From the NCBI GenBank assembly GCA_947072905.1, contig CAMTKF010000021.1:1-41723 (forward strand): a stretch of DNA of 41,723 bases, read 5' to 3'. The stretch comes from an uncultured Bacteroidales bacterium. Its GTDB lineage: Bacteria; Bacteroidota; Bacteroidia; Bacteroidales; Muribaculaceae. Position 1 is the stretch's first letter, and every line of letters starts with the position of its first letter. The position numbers and the translations under genes are program-made. Shown one piece after another: positions 33,998 through 41,723 of this stretch. The notes below the pieces were generated by a model. That model was given only the letters and a program-made list of their open reading frames with translations. It did not search any database and was not told the DNA's origin.

Positions 33998-36900
33998 TTA
34001 TTTCTTCTTGCTGTCGATGTCTTTGAGAAGGGTCTTGACTGCGGTTTCGAGCTGGGTGTCGATGCCGCGCACGAGGTCTTCGGGTGCGTTGGCTACTTTG
34101 ACGTCGGGTTCAAGCTGCTGGTTTTCGAGGAATGAGCCGTCGGGCAGGCGATAGCCGATTACGGGTATACCGAATACCATAGAGGGGTCTACCATACGCA
34201 CCCAGTTGACAGATGTCATGGTGCCGGGAACGGGCATACCTACGAGTTTGCCGATTCCCTTGCGCTTGTACACCCAGGGGGTGCCGTGGGCGTTTGAGTA
34301 GCAGGCTTCGCTCATGAGCATGATCGAGGGCTTGTTCCAGCGGCGCGAGGGCATGTCGCAGGTTTCGTCGCCGCGGATTTCCTGTGTGAAGTATTTTTCG
34401 CCTGAGAACAGCACTTCGATGTCTTCGTGCAGGCGTCCGCCGCCGTTCCAGCGTATGTCGATCACCACGCCTTCGCGGTCGTTGTACTTGCCCAGGAGGT
34501 CGCTGTAGACCTTGCGGAACGAGTCGTCGTCCATCGAGGAGATGTGCACGTAGCCCAGTCGGCCGCCCGAAAGGCTGTCGACCTGTGCGGCACGCTGTTT
34601 CACCCAGCGGTCGTAGAGCAGGGCGTTGAGGGCGCCGGTGCTGATGGGCTTGATTACTTCTTCGAAGCTCGACTTGGTGGCGGGGTCGTAGATTTCTACA
34701 AGGGTGCGCTTGCCGGCGAGGTCGGTGAGCAGCAGGGCCACATCGCTCTCGGGTGTGATTTCAACGCCGTTGATTTTCTTTACAATCATGCCGGGGGCGA
34801 GCTTCGACTTGGCGGTGGCAAAGGGGCTCTTGGCTACTACTTCGCTCACCTTAAGGCCGTTGCCTGTGTAGTTGAGGTCGTAGAGCAGACCCAGCGATGC
34901 GGTGCGGTCGTCCTGGCGCGAGGCTGAGCCGCTGTAGCGGCCTCCGGTGTGGCTCACGTTGAGTTCGCCGAGGATTTCGCTGAGCATTTCGGCGAAGTCG
35001 TAGTTGTTGTTGATATGGGGCAGGAAGCGGCGGTAGGTCTTGGTCATCATGGGCCAGTCTACGCCGTGCATATCTTTCACGTAGAAGCGTTCGGCTTCTT
35101 CGCGGCTCATGTAGTCGAACATGTATTGGCGTTCGGCATCGTAGTCTATGGGCATTACGGCCGAGTAGGCTATGTTGGTGAGTTTGCCGCTCTTGGGGTC
35201 AAGCTTTTTCATTGATGAGCTGCCCAGCAAGAAGATGTTTTTGCCGTCGGGAGTGGTTTCAAAACCGGGAGCGCCGGCGATTTTGGTGACAAGGCTGTGT
35301 TCGTCCTCGCGGGGAACGAATTTCCACATCTGCACACCGCCCTCGGGGCTTTCTGAGGTGTAGAACAGGGTCTCGCCGTCGTTGGTGAGGATGGCGTCAG
35401 ACAGATAGGTTGACTGCGGAGTCACACGCACGATGCGGTCGGTGATTCCGTCGAGCTGCACGTCTATATCCTTTTTGTCGGATTTTTCTTTCTTGTCGGC
35501 GCTGTCTTTTTTGTCTTTCTTGTCCTTTTTATCCTCTTTCTTATCGTCCTTTTTATCAGCGAGTTTATTCTCGATTTCAAGGTCTTCTTTCGAGAGGTTC
35601 CACTTGTCGTATGCTTCCTGATTCATGAAGCAGAGCATCACGTCCATCTGCGAGCCCCACGATGCGTGGTTGCGCATGCCGTAGCGTTCGCTCATGAAGA
35701 GCAGTGCGTTGCCGTCCATCACCCAGCGCGGTGCTGCATCGAAGTAGCCCGAGTTGGTGAGGTTGGTTATCGCGCCGTTTTCAAGGTTTATCAGGGCGAT
35801 GTCGGTGTATGGGTCGCGCTTGCGGTCGATGATTTCGAGGGCAATCCAGCGCGAGTCGGGGCTCCAGGTGTAACTGAATCCGCCGTCGCGGTGGCGATAG
35901 GTAGAGCCGTCGGTGAGTTTGGTTACCTTGCCGCTCTTGAGGTCTTTGACAGCCAGGATGTTGCGGTCGAGCACAAATGCCAGCTTCTCGCCGTCGGGGC
36001 TTACCTGACCCTTGAAGCGTTCGTGCTTGTCCTTGTCAAATACACGTTCTTCTTTGATAGAGGTTGCATGGGCAAAGTCGCCTTCTTCGGGGCGGCCCAT
36101 TGTGGCCTTGTAGATGTTGTACTTGCCATCGCGCTCTGAGGTGTAGTAGAGGCTCTTGGAGTCCTTGCCCCACGATATGTGGCGTTCGGCCTCGGGAGTG
36201 GAGGTGATCTGCTTGGTGGTGCGGTAGTCAACCGAGGTTACAAACACATTTCCGCGCCATACGAAGGCTATGCTGTTGCCGTCGGGGCTGGCGGCAGCTT
36301 CGGTGGCACCGGTCACGCTGAGTTTGTCGGTCAGGGGGGTGGCGTCTTCCACCACGTCAACAGTCAGCTTGCGGGGAGCGGCACCGGGAGCCATGGTGTA
36401 GATATTGCCGTCGTAGGTGAAGGCCAGATTGCCGGCATTATCCCTTGAGAGGAAGCGTACCGGATGTATCTTGAAGTCTGTTATGGCCTTGGCCTGCTTG
36501 GGATTGGAGATTGAAGATTCAAACACATTCACGGTCTTGCCGTCGCGTTCGCTCAGGAAGTAGAATTTCTCGCCGTCTATATCCACGGGGTTGGTATCTT
36601 CGCCGCCGCGGTTGGTGAGGTTTATGTGCTTGCCGTTGGCGTCTTTAAGCCAAATGTCGCGGGTTACCGACGAGGTGTGGTGCTTGCGGAATTCATCTTC
36701 AAAGCCCTTTACGTCCTGATAGAGGTACGACTTGCCGTCGGGCATGAATGAGATGAAGCGGGCAGGGGTACCGAGTACCTGAGTAGACGCACCGCCGCTC
36801 ACGGGCACTGAATATACCTGGGTGAGACGGCCCGAGGGGAATGCCGCACTGCCGGCCGGAGCCTGGATGGCGGCCGAGAACAGCACCGCTTTGCCGTCGG

Positions 36901-37249
36901 GGGTGAATGATTCGGGAATTTCGTTGGCCGAGTTGAATGTCAGACGCACGGGTGTACCGCCTTGTGCATCAACTACATAAATATCGAAGTTGCCGTTGCG
37001 GTTGCCGGCAAAGGCCAGCTTCTTGCTGTCGGGGCTCCATACGGGCACCTGCTCGTAGGCATCTTCGGTGGTGGTGATTCGGGTGGCGCTGCCGCCGGTT
37101 GCGGGCACGGTGAATATGTCGCCCTTGTATTCAAAAGCGATTTTGGTGCCGTCGGGTGATATTTTCACATCCCGCAGCCACTCTGCTGTCACCGCCGAAG
37201 CGGCCACGGGCAGTGCGGCCAGCATTAACATTGTTAATTTTTTATTCAT
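33998..37249 (-). CDS. Tricorn-like S41 peptidase with beta-propeller and PDZ domains (periplasmic)
   Basis: The protein has 1083 residues with a signal peptide (MLAALPVAASA). The N-terminal half is made of PD40/WD40-like propeller repeats (VKISPDGTKIAF, PVWSPDSKKLAFAG, ASPDGNSIAFVW). A Lys/Asp-rich linker (about 559-597) follows, and then more propeller-like repeats. A PDZ domain is at about 800-880. The C-terminal tail-specific protease domain shows GYVHISSMDD, VVIDIRWNGGG and the nucleophile serine in SEACYSNAHG. Such enzymes trim peptides outside the cytoplasm. It begins 12 bases after nfnB. Confidence 0.9.
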   Translation of the reverse strand: MNKKLTMLMLAALPVAASAVTAEWLRDVKISPDGTKIAFEYKGDIFTVPATGGSATRITTTEDAYEQVPVWSPDSKKLAFAGNRNGNFDIYVVDAQGGTPVRLTFNSANEIPESFTPDGKAVLFSAAIQAPAGSAAFPSGRLTQVYSVPVSGGASTQVLGTPARFISFMPDGKSYLYQDVKGFEDEFRKHHTSSVTRDIWLKDANGKHINLTNRGGEDTNPVDIDGEKFYFLSERDGKTVNVFESSISNPKQAKAITDFKIHPVRFLSRDNAGNLAFTYDGNIYTMAPGAAPRKLTVDVVEDATPLTDKLSVTGATEAAASPDGNSIAFVWRGNVFVTSVDYRTTKQITSTPEAERHISWGKDSKSLYYTSERDGKYNIYKATMGRPEEGDFAHATSIKEERVFDKDKHERFKGQVSPDGEKLAFVLDRNILAVKDLKSGKVTKLTDGSTYRHRDGGFSYTWSPDSRWIALEIIDRKRDPYTDIALINLENGAITNLTNSGYFDAAPRWVMDGNALLFMSERYGMRNHASWGSQMDVMLCFMNQEAYDKWNLSKEDLEIENKLADKKDDKKEDKKDKKDKKDSADKKEKSDKKDIDVQLDGITDRIVRVTPQSTYLSDAILTNDGETLFYTSESPEGGVQMWKFVPREDEHSLVTKIAGAPGFETTPDGKNIFLLGSSSMKKLDPKSGKLTNIAYSAVMPIDYDAERQYMFDYMSREEAERFYVKDMHGVDWPMMTKTYRRFLPHINNNYDFAEMLSEILGELNVSHTGGRYSGSASRQDDRTASLGLLYDLNYTGNGLKVSEVVAKSPFATAKSKLAPGMIVKKINGVEITPESDVALLLTDLAGKRTLVEIYDPATKSSFEEVIKPISTGALNALLYDRWVKQRAAQVDSLSGGRLGYVHISSMDDDSFRKVYSDLLGKYNDREGVVIDIRWNGGGRLHEDIEVLFSGEKYFTQEIRGDETCDMPSRRWNKPSIMLMSEACYSNAHGTPWVYKRKGIGKLVGMPVPGTMTSVNWVRMVDPSMVFGIPVIGYRLPDGSFLENQQLEPDVKVANAPEDLVRGIDTQLETAVKTLLKDIDSKKK

Positions 37250-37261
37250 AATTGCTCTTTA

Positions 37262-38749
37262 TTATTCACTAATAGATTGCAGGTATTGGTCCATAGATGC
37301 TGCGGCATGGCGTCCGTCGCCCATGGCGAGGATTACTGTAGCGCCGCCGCGCACGATGTCGCCGCCGGCAAAGATTGTAGGAATCGATGCGTGCAGCTGC
37401 TCGTCAACGGCTATGGTGCCGCGCTTGGTCACTTCAAGACCGTTGAAGCTGTTGGGAATCAAAGGATTGGGAGATACGCCCACGCTCACTATAACCACGT
37501 CTACGGGTATCTCGTCGATGGCGCCCTCGATGGGCACGGGGCTGCGGCGGCCGCTGGCATCGGGTTCGCCAAGTTCCATACGCTGCACGCGCATGGCCCT
37601 GACGTGGCCTTTTTCGTCGGCCAGATATTCCACAGGATTTGAGAGGGTCATGAATTCAACGCCCTCCTCCTTGGCATGCAGCACTTCCTCGCGGCGGGCG
37701 GGCATTTCCTCTTCGCTGCGGCGGTAAACCAGCATTGCCTTCTTGGCACCCATACGCAGGGCTGTACGCACCGAGTCCATGGCTGTATTGCCGCCGCCTA
37801 TCACGGCCACGTTGGCGCCGCGGGGCACCGGGGTAGCAAAGCCCGGGGTACCGGCGTGCATCAGGTTGATGCGGGTGAGGTACTCGTTGGACGACAGTAT
37901 GTTGATGAAGTTTTCGCCCGGAATGCCCATGAAGCGGGGCAGACCGGCGCCACTGGCCACGAATATGGCCTTGTAGCCCTCATTCATCAGGTCGTCATAG
38001 CTCAGGGTCTTGCCCACGATGGTGTCGGCGACGAATTTCACGCCCAGATCGCGCAGCGAGTCGAGTTCGGCATCCACCACCGAGTTGGGCAGGCGGAATT
38101 CGGGAATACCGTATTTGAGCACACCTCCTATTTCGTGAAGTGCCTCATACACAGTCACATCGTAGCCTCTCTTGGCCATATCGCCGGCAAACGACAGCGA
38201 GCAGGGGCCCGAGCCGGCCACAGCCACCTTGATACCCTTGGGGGCAAGGCGTTCGGGAGCGGGACGCTCGGCCAGTTCGCGCTCGGTATCGGCGGCAAAG
38301 CGTTCCAGCCAGCCTATGGCCACCGGCTCTTTCTTCATCTTGTTATAGATACATTTCGATTCGCACTGGCGTTCCTGGGGGCAAACGCGGCCACACACGG
38401 CGGGCAGTGCGCTGGTGTTGCGCAGCACGGCGGCGGCCATGGCCATATCGCCGCGCTGTATATTTTTGATAAATCCGGGAATGTCGATGTTTACGGGGCA
38501 GCCGGTCACGCACTGGGGGTCGGGGCAGTCGAGGCAGCGCGAGGCCTCCACGTGAGCCTGGTCGGCGCTAAGTCCCTGGTTTACTTCTTCATTGCAGTGT
38601 ATGCGGTATTCCGGGTCGAGCATAGCCATTTTTGCACGTGGTATGGCTGTGCGTTCTTTAGCCGGCATTGCGTCGCGAAGTTCCTGACGCCACTCGGCGT
38701 CGCGAGGTGATATTGATGACATTGCTGTATGATCTCTAAGGTTACACAT
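37262..38749 (-). CDS. nfnB: NADH-dependent ferredoxin:NADP+ oxidoreductase subunit B (NfnB; GltD-like)
   Basis: The protein has up to 495 residues. The N-terminal region binds two [4Fe-4S] clusters through CLDCPDPQCVTGCPVNIDIP and CGRVCPQERQCESKC. The FAD site VAGSGPCSLSFAG and the NADP-binding VAVIGGGNTAMD follow. With NfnA it makes a bifurcating transhydrogenase linking NADH, NADPH and ferredoxin. It could also act as a glutamate synthase small subunit, but pairing with NfnA argues for Nfn. The ATG at 38749 shares one base with the nfnA stop, supporting this start; MSSISP at 38722 is the alternative. Confidence 0.88.
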   Translation of the reverse strand: MCNLRDHTAMSSISPRDAEWRQELRDAMPAKERTAIPRAKMAMLDPEYRIHCNEEVNQGLSADQAHVEASRCLDCPDPQCVTGCPVNIDIPGFIKNIQRGDMAMAAAVLRNTSALPAVCGRVCPQERQCESKCIYNKMKKEPVAIGWLERFAADTERELAERPAPERLAPKGIKVAVAGSGPCSLSFAGDMAKRGYDVTVYEALHEIGGVLKYGIPEFRLPNSVVDAELDSLRDLGVKFVADTIVGKTLSYDDLMNEGYKAIFVASGAGLPRFMGIPGENFINILSSNEYLTRINLMHAGTPGFATPVPRGANVAVIGGGNTAMDSVRTALRMGAKKAMLVYRRSEEEMPARREEVLHAKEEGVEFMTLSNPVEYLADEKGHVRAMRVQRMELGEPDASGRRSPVPIEGAIDEIPVDVVIVSVGVSPNPLIPNSFNGLEVTKRGTIAVDEQLHASIPTIFAGGDIVRGGATVILAMGDGRHAAASMDQYLQSISE

Positions 38750-39531
38750 TAATTATATGCACGCAGACGCATGAGCATCTCGTCGAAGTCTACCTGATGG
38801 GCATCGAATTCGGGGCCGTCAACACATACGAACCTCACCTTGCCGCCCACGGTTATGCGGCAGGCGCCACACATGCCCGTGCCGTCAACCATTATGGTAT
38901 TGAGCGAGCACTGGGTGGGCACGTTGTACTTCTTGGTGAGCAGGGCCACGAATTTCATCATTATGGCCGGGCCAATGGTCACCACCTCGCCCACGGGTTC
39001 GCGCATCAGCACCTGTTCAACGCCGTTGGTCACCAAACCCTTCTGGCCATACGAGCCGTCGTCGGTCATGATGATAACCTCGTCGGAGTATTCGGCTACT
39101 TGCTTTTCGAGAATAATCAGATCCTTGGTACGTGCGGCCAGCACCGAAATCACCTTATTGCCGGCCTCCTTCATGGCGCGGATGATGGGCAGCAGGGGAG
39201 CCACACCTACACCGCCGCCGCAGCACACCACTGTGCCTACATTGGCTATCTTGGTAGCCTGACCCAGCGGGCCCACTACATCGTGCAGATATTCGCCCGG
39301 TTCCAGGCTGCAGATTTTTTTGGTTGACTCACCTATGGCCTGGATAACCAGAGTGATAGAACCGCGCTCGATGTTTGAATCGGCTATGGTGAGGGGTATG
39401 CGCTCGCCTTTTTCATCGGGAATCACTATTACGAAGTGTCCCGGACGGCGTGAGCGGGCAATCAGTGGCGCCTCAACCTCAAGGCGCACTACGTTTGCCG
39501 AAAAATGCTCTTTTTCAAGGATTTTATTCAT
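38749..39531 (-). CDS. nfnA: NADH-dependent ferredoxin:NADP+ oxidoreductase subunit A (NfnA; SudB-like)
   Basis: The protein has 260 residues. It shows the FAD-binding barrel (RRPGHFVIVIPDEKGERIPL), an NAD site (GTVVCCGGGVGVAPLLPI) and a C-terminal [2Fe-2S] ligand set (CSLNTIMVDGTGMCGACRI with FVCVDGPEFDAHQVDF). It overlaps pncC by eight bases upstream and nfnB by one base downstream, so the two Nfn subunits are translated together. Confidence 0.9.
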   Translation of the reverse strand: MNKILEKEHFSANVVRLEVEAPLIARSRRPGHFVIVIPDEKGERIPLTIADSNIERGSITLVIQAIGESTKKICSLEPGEYLHDVVGPLGQATKIANVGTVVCCGGGVGVAPLLPIIRAMKEAGNKVISVLAARTKDLIILEKQVAEYSDEVIIMTDDGSYGQKGLVTNGVEQVLMREPVGEVVTIGPAIMMKFVALLTKKYNVPTQCSLNTIMVDGTGMCGACRITVGGKVRFVCVDGPEFDAHQVDFDEMLMRLRAYN

Positions 39532-40030
39532 GATATGTGGTATGATTAGTTATCAATTTTATAAGGCTGTTTATGGCATGAAGGCTGGCAAGGCTTATTA
39601 TCTCGCTGCGGCTGCCGCTGAAGTGGCACAGCTCGCTGCACACCCTGCCGTCGATGGCCCAGGCCATCCACACCGTGCCCACGGGCTTCTGAGCCGACCC
39701 TCCGCCGGGGCCGGCTATGCCGCTGGTGGCCATGGCGCAGCGGGCGCCGGTGGCGAGGCATGCTCCGGCAGCCATCTGTTCTACTACCGGGCGGCTCACA
39801 GCGCCGTGGCGCTCGAGGTCGTCGGTGCTCACGCCCAACAGGCGTGCCTTCACCTCGTTTGAATAGCTTACGACCCCTCCGAGCATGGCCTCTGACGCAC
39901 CGGCCACCTCGGTTATCAAGTGGGCGATGTTTCCTCCGGTGCAGCTCTCGGCGGTGGCTACCGTAAGGTGGCGTTTTACCAGCTCCTGCAGCAGCAGGGC
40001 GGCGGGGTTGGCGGGTGATGTGATATTCAT
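39524..40030 (-). CDS. pncC: Nicotinamide-nucleotide amidase (CinA C-terminal domain type)
   Basis: The protein has 168 residues, a single CinA C-terminal domain. It deamidates nicotinamide mononucleotide in pyridine nucleotide salvage. Motifs: VATAESCTGGNIAHLIT, GGVVSYSNEVKARLLGV, MATSGIAGPGGG and KPVGTVWMAW. The N-terminal MoCF-like domain of full CinA is absent, as in PncC. Its overlap with nfnA puts NAD salvage and NAD(P)H redox balance on one transcript. Confidence 0.93.
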   Translation of the reverse strand: MNITSPANPAALLLQELVKRHLTVATAESCTGGNIAHLITEVAGASEAMLGGVVSYSNEVKARLLGVSTDDLERHGAVSRPVVEQMAAGACLATGARCAMATSGIAGPGGGSAQKPVGTVWMAWAIDGRVCSELCHFSGSRSEIISLASLHAINSLIKLITNHTTYHE

Positions 40031-40055
40031 TGGCTGTGATTGGTCAAGGCTCTTG

Positions 40056-41069
40056 TCAGACGTTCACTCGCGCGTATGGCACCTCGTCGTACGGGCAGAA
40101 CTGCTTGTCGAGATATTTGAAGTATCCGGCAATTGCCACCATTGCGGCATTGTCGGTGGTGAAAGCCCTTTCGGGGATGAAGGCTGTGAGGCCGCGCTCG
40201 GCACAGAATTCAGCCACAGCGGCGCGCACGCCCGAATTGGCCGACACACCGCCGCCTATGGCCACGGTCTTCACTCCGGTCTGCTCAACGGCCTTGGCCA
40301 GTTTGTCGAGCAATATGTCTATGATGGTCTTCTGCAACGAAGCCGCCAGGTCGGCCTTGTTTTTCTCTATGAAGTCGGGGTCGGTCTTCAGTGCATCGCG
40401 CAGCGTGTACAGAAACGAGGTCTTCAGTCCGCTGAAGCTGTAGTTTAGCCCGGGGATGTGCGGTTTGGCAAATTTGAATGCCTGCGCGTTGCCCTCGGCA
40501 GCCAGACGGTCGATGTGGGGGCCGCCGGGGTAGGGCAGTCCCATGGTCTTGGCGCACTTGTCAAATGCTTCGCCGGCGGCATCGTCAATGGTGCGGCCCA
40601 GAATCTCCATGTCGTTGTAGTTGCGCACGAGAATTATCTGGCTGTTGCCGCCCGAGATGAGCAGGCACAGGAACGGATATTCAGGCACCTTGTCGTCGGG
40701 CTGACGCCTTACAAAGTGGCTCAGCACATGCCCGTGCAGATGGTTCACATCCACCATGGGTATGCGCAGCCCCAGCGACAGGCCTTTGGCAAAACTGGTG
40801 CCTACCAGCAGTGAGCCCAACAGGCCCGGGCCGCGGGTGAAAGCAACGGCGGTTAGGTCGCGGCGGTCTATGCCGGCACGGCGCAGAGCGGCGTCAACCA
40901 CCGGTACTATGTTCTGTTGATGGGCGCGCGATGCCAGCTCGGGCACCACGCCGCCATACTCTTCGTGTACTTTTTGCGAGGCTATGACGTTGCTCAGCAA
41001 TATGCCGTCGCGCACGACGGCTGCCGAGGTATCGTCACAGCTCGACTCTATTCCCAGAATTGTAATCAT
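40056..41069 (-). CDS. tsaD: tRNA N6-adenosine threonylcarbamoyltransferase TsaD
   Basis: The protein has 337 residues. It transfers the threonylcarbamoyl group to A37 of tRNAs that read ANN codons. It begins MITILGIESSCDDTSAAVV. The metal-binding His110 and His114 are in NHLHGH. GGNSQIILV, DDAAGEAFDK and AIGGGVSANSGVR are the remaining ASKHA-type motifs. It starts six bases after the stop of the upstream outer-membrane gene and lies 25 bases before pncC. Confidence 0.97.
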   Translation of the reverse strand: MITILGIESSCDDTSAAVVRDGILLSNVIASQKVHEEYGGVVPELASRAHQQNIVPVVDAALRRAGIDRRDLTAVAFTRGPGLLGSLLVGTSFAKGLSLGLRIPMVDVNHLHGHVLSHFVRRQPDDKVPEYPFLCLLISGGNSQIILVRNYNDMEILGRTIDDAAGEAFDKCAKTMGLPYPGGPHIDRLAAEGNAQAFKFAKPHIPGLNYSFSGLKTSFLYTLRDALKTDPDFIEKNKADLAASLQKTIIDILLDKLAKAVEQTGVKTVAIGGGVSANSGVRAAVAEFCAERGLTAFIPERAFTTDNAAMVAIAGYFKYLDKQFCPYDEVPYARVNV

Positions 41070-41075
41070 TAATCT

Positions 41076-41579
41076 TTAGAATATATAGCTGATGCCGGCG
41101 GTGATATATGCCGCCGAATACGACTTCACCAGGGTGTACTTGGCCTCAAGGCTCAATTTCAGCGACTCCGAGCAGCGCAGGTCAAATCCGGCACCGAGGT
41201 TCACGCCCAGACGGTTTACGTGGGTCGACACGTCGGCATTGTCTATTTCCGACTTGTGATGTCCGGTCCACGAGTTGAAGCTGAGGCCGGCCAGCGGATA
41301 CAGCAGCACATTGTCGCCCTGCGACAGGCTGAACGGGTAGTGCAGGTTGAGGTCTATGAGCAGCGCATCGCGGTCGTGGTGACGGAACGCGCATCCTATT
41401 TCGGGTGCGATACGCAGGTGCGAGTTCAGGTTATACTGGAAAGCAAAGCTTCCCACGGCCGATGAGTTCTCCGATACATAACCCAACTTAACGCCGAGGC
41501 TCTTTTCGCCCTTCACCAGCTGGGCCGATGCGCACATCGAGCCAAGCAGAATGAACAAGGCAAGCAAAATTTTCTTCAT
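41076..41579 (-). CDS. Small outer-membrane beta-barrel protein
   Basis: The protein has 167 residues. A signal peptide (MKKILLALFILLGSMCASAQ) precedes alternating hydrophobic and polar strands (SLGVKLGYVSENSS, VGSFAFQYNLN, LRIAPEIGCAF) that end in an aromatic residue (GISYIF), as in eight-strand outer-membrane barrels of the OmpX/OmpW kind. The role is unknown. It is the first gene of the long operon that continues through tsaD. Confidence 0.8.
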   Translation of the reverse strand: MKKILLALFILLGSMCASAQLVKGEKSLGVKLGYVSENSSAVGSFAFQYNLNSHLRIAPEIGCAFRHHDRDALLIDLNLHYPFSLSQGDNVLLYPLAGLSFNSWTGHHKSEIDNADVSTHVNRLGVNLGAGFDLRCSESLKLSLEAKYTLVKSYSAAYITAGISYIF

Positions 41580-41605
41580 TTCAGTTCAGTTCTTGTTATT
41601 TTTGG

Positions 41606-41637
41606 CAAATTTACAAATATTAGTTGATATATACAAT
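41606..41637 (-). promoter_or_regulatory. Promoter of the beta-barrel-tsaD-pncC-nfnAB-peptidase operon
   Basis: On the minus strand, ATTG (41637-41634, 3 of 4) and TAAATTTG (41613-41606) are 20 bases apart, 27 bases before the start codon. The rest, 41638-41723, is AT-rich and holds no gene I can support. Confidence 0.65.
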
Positions 41638-41723
41638 AATTATTTAAACCCGTTGGTTGAATTAAAATTCTAAATATTTACAAATGAAAAAGTTGCACAA
41701 TTTGCAGATTATTAGTAAATTAG

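Noticed and set aside
41684-41723. Possible start of a plus-strand gene (MKKLHNLQ...)
   Set aside because: Only 13 codons fit before the window ends, with no supporting promoter or family evidence.

Overview
The window reads as a chromosomal segment of a Bacteroidales bacterium, possibly Muribaculaceae or Prevotella-like; the family is not settled by the sequence. Several promoters have the Bacteroidetes form TTTG-N19-21-TAnnTTTG. The gene content fits: type B ribosomal protein L31, a DUF3256-xseAB-thyA-folA operon, NfnAB, a tricorn-like periplasmic peptidase, a BspA-type leucine-rich-repeat surface protein with a probable type IX secretion tail, and a single-chain pyruvate carboxyltransferase with its own biotin domain.

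Layout. 1-408: 3' end of an IS4-type transposase. 581-3820: large LRR surface protein. 3991-4562: first cluster of a dispersed palindromic repeat. 4625-7266 (-): speA-truA. 7471-12794 (+): nDsbD-dsbD-mazG-topB, followed by a candidate structured noncoding RNA (about 12947-13206) and a second repeat cluster (13241-14190). 14321-17290 (-): rplM-rpsI-rpsB-tsf with structured leaders. 17521-18750 (+): tRNA-Leu, efp and rpmE2, each with its own promoter. 18836-23467 (-): an LRR lipoprotein, cstA and a pyruvate carboxyltransferase. 23695-27071 (+): DUF3256-xseA-xseB-thyA-folA, then an OmpA-type porin (27257-28393). 33998-41579 (-): small beta-barrel protein-tsaD-pncC-nfnA-nfnB-tricorn peptidase.

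The most interesting part is 28786-33548 (+). It is an AT-rich cassette with a strong promoter, a long structured leader, and seven tightly packed genes. The first encodes a 93-residue peptide with a textbook twin-arginine signal (S-R-R-E-F-F-K) followed by 11 cysteines spaced exactly every fourth residue (CXXX repeat). After it come a radical SAM/SPASM enzyme, a partner with only a SPASM-like end and no N-terminal radical SAM cysteines, a small secreted protein of unknown function, a CXXX-system accessory protein, TatA and TatC. I read this as a ribosomally made, radical-SAM-modified peptide that is modified in the cytoplasm and exported by Tat translocase components encoded in the same cluster. 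The Tat signal would then also serve as the leader peptide. Repeat clusters lie on both sides of the cassette.

A second theme is extragenic palindromic DNA. Thirteen copies of one core, with short hairpin modules, lie in four intergenic clusters, three of them between convergent genes. Several long hairpins also lie in the ribosomal-protein operon and around an LRR lipoprotein gene.
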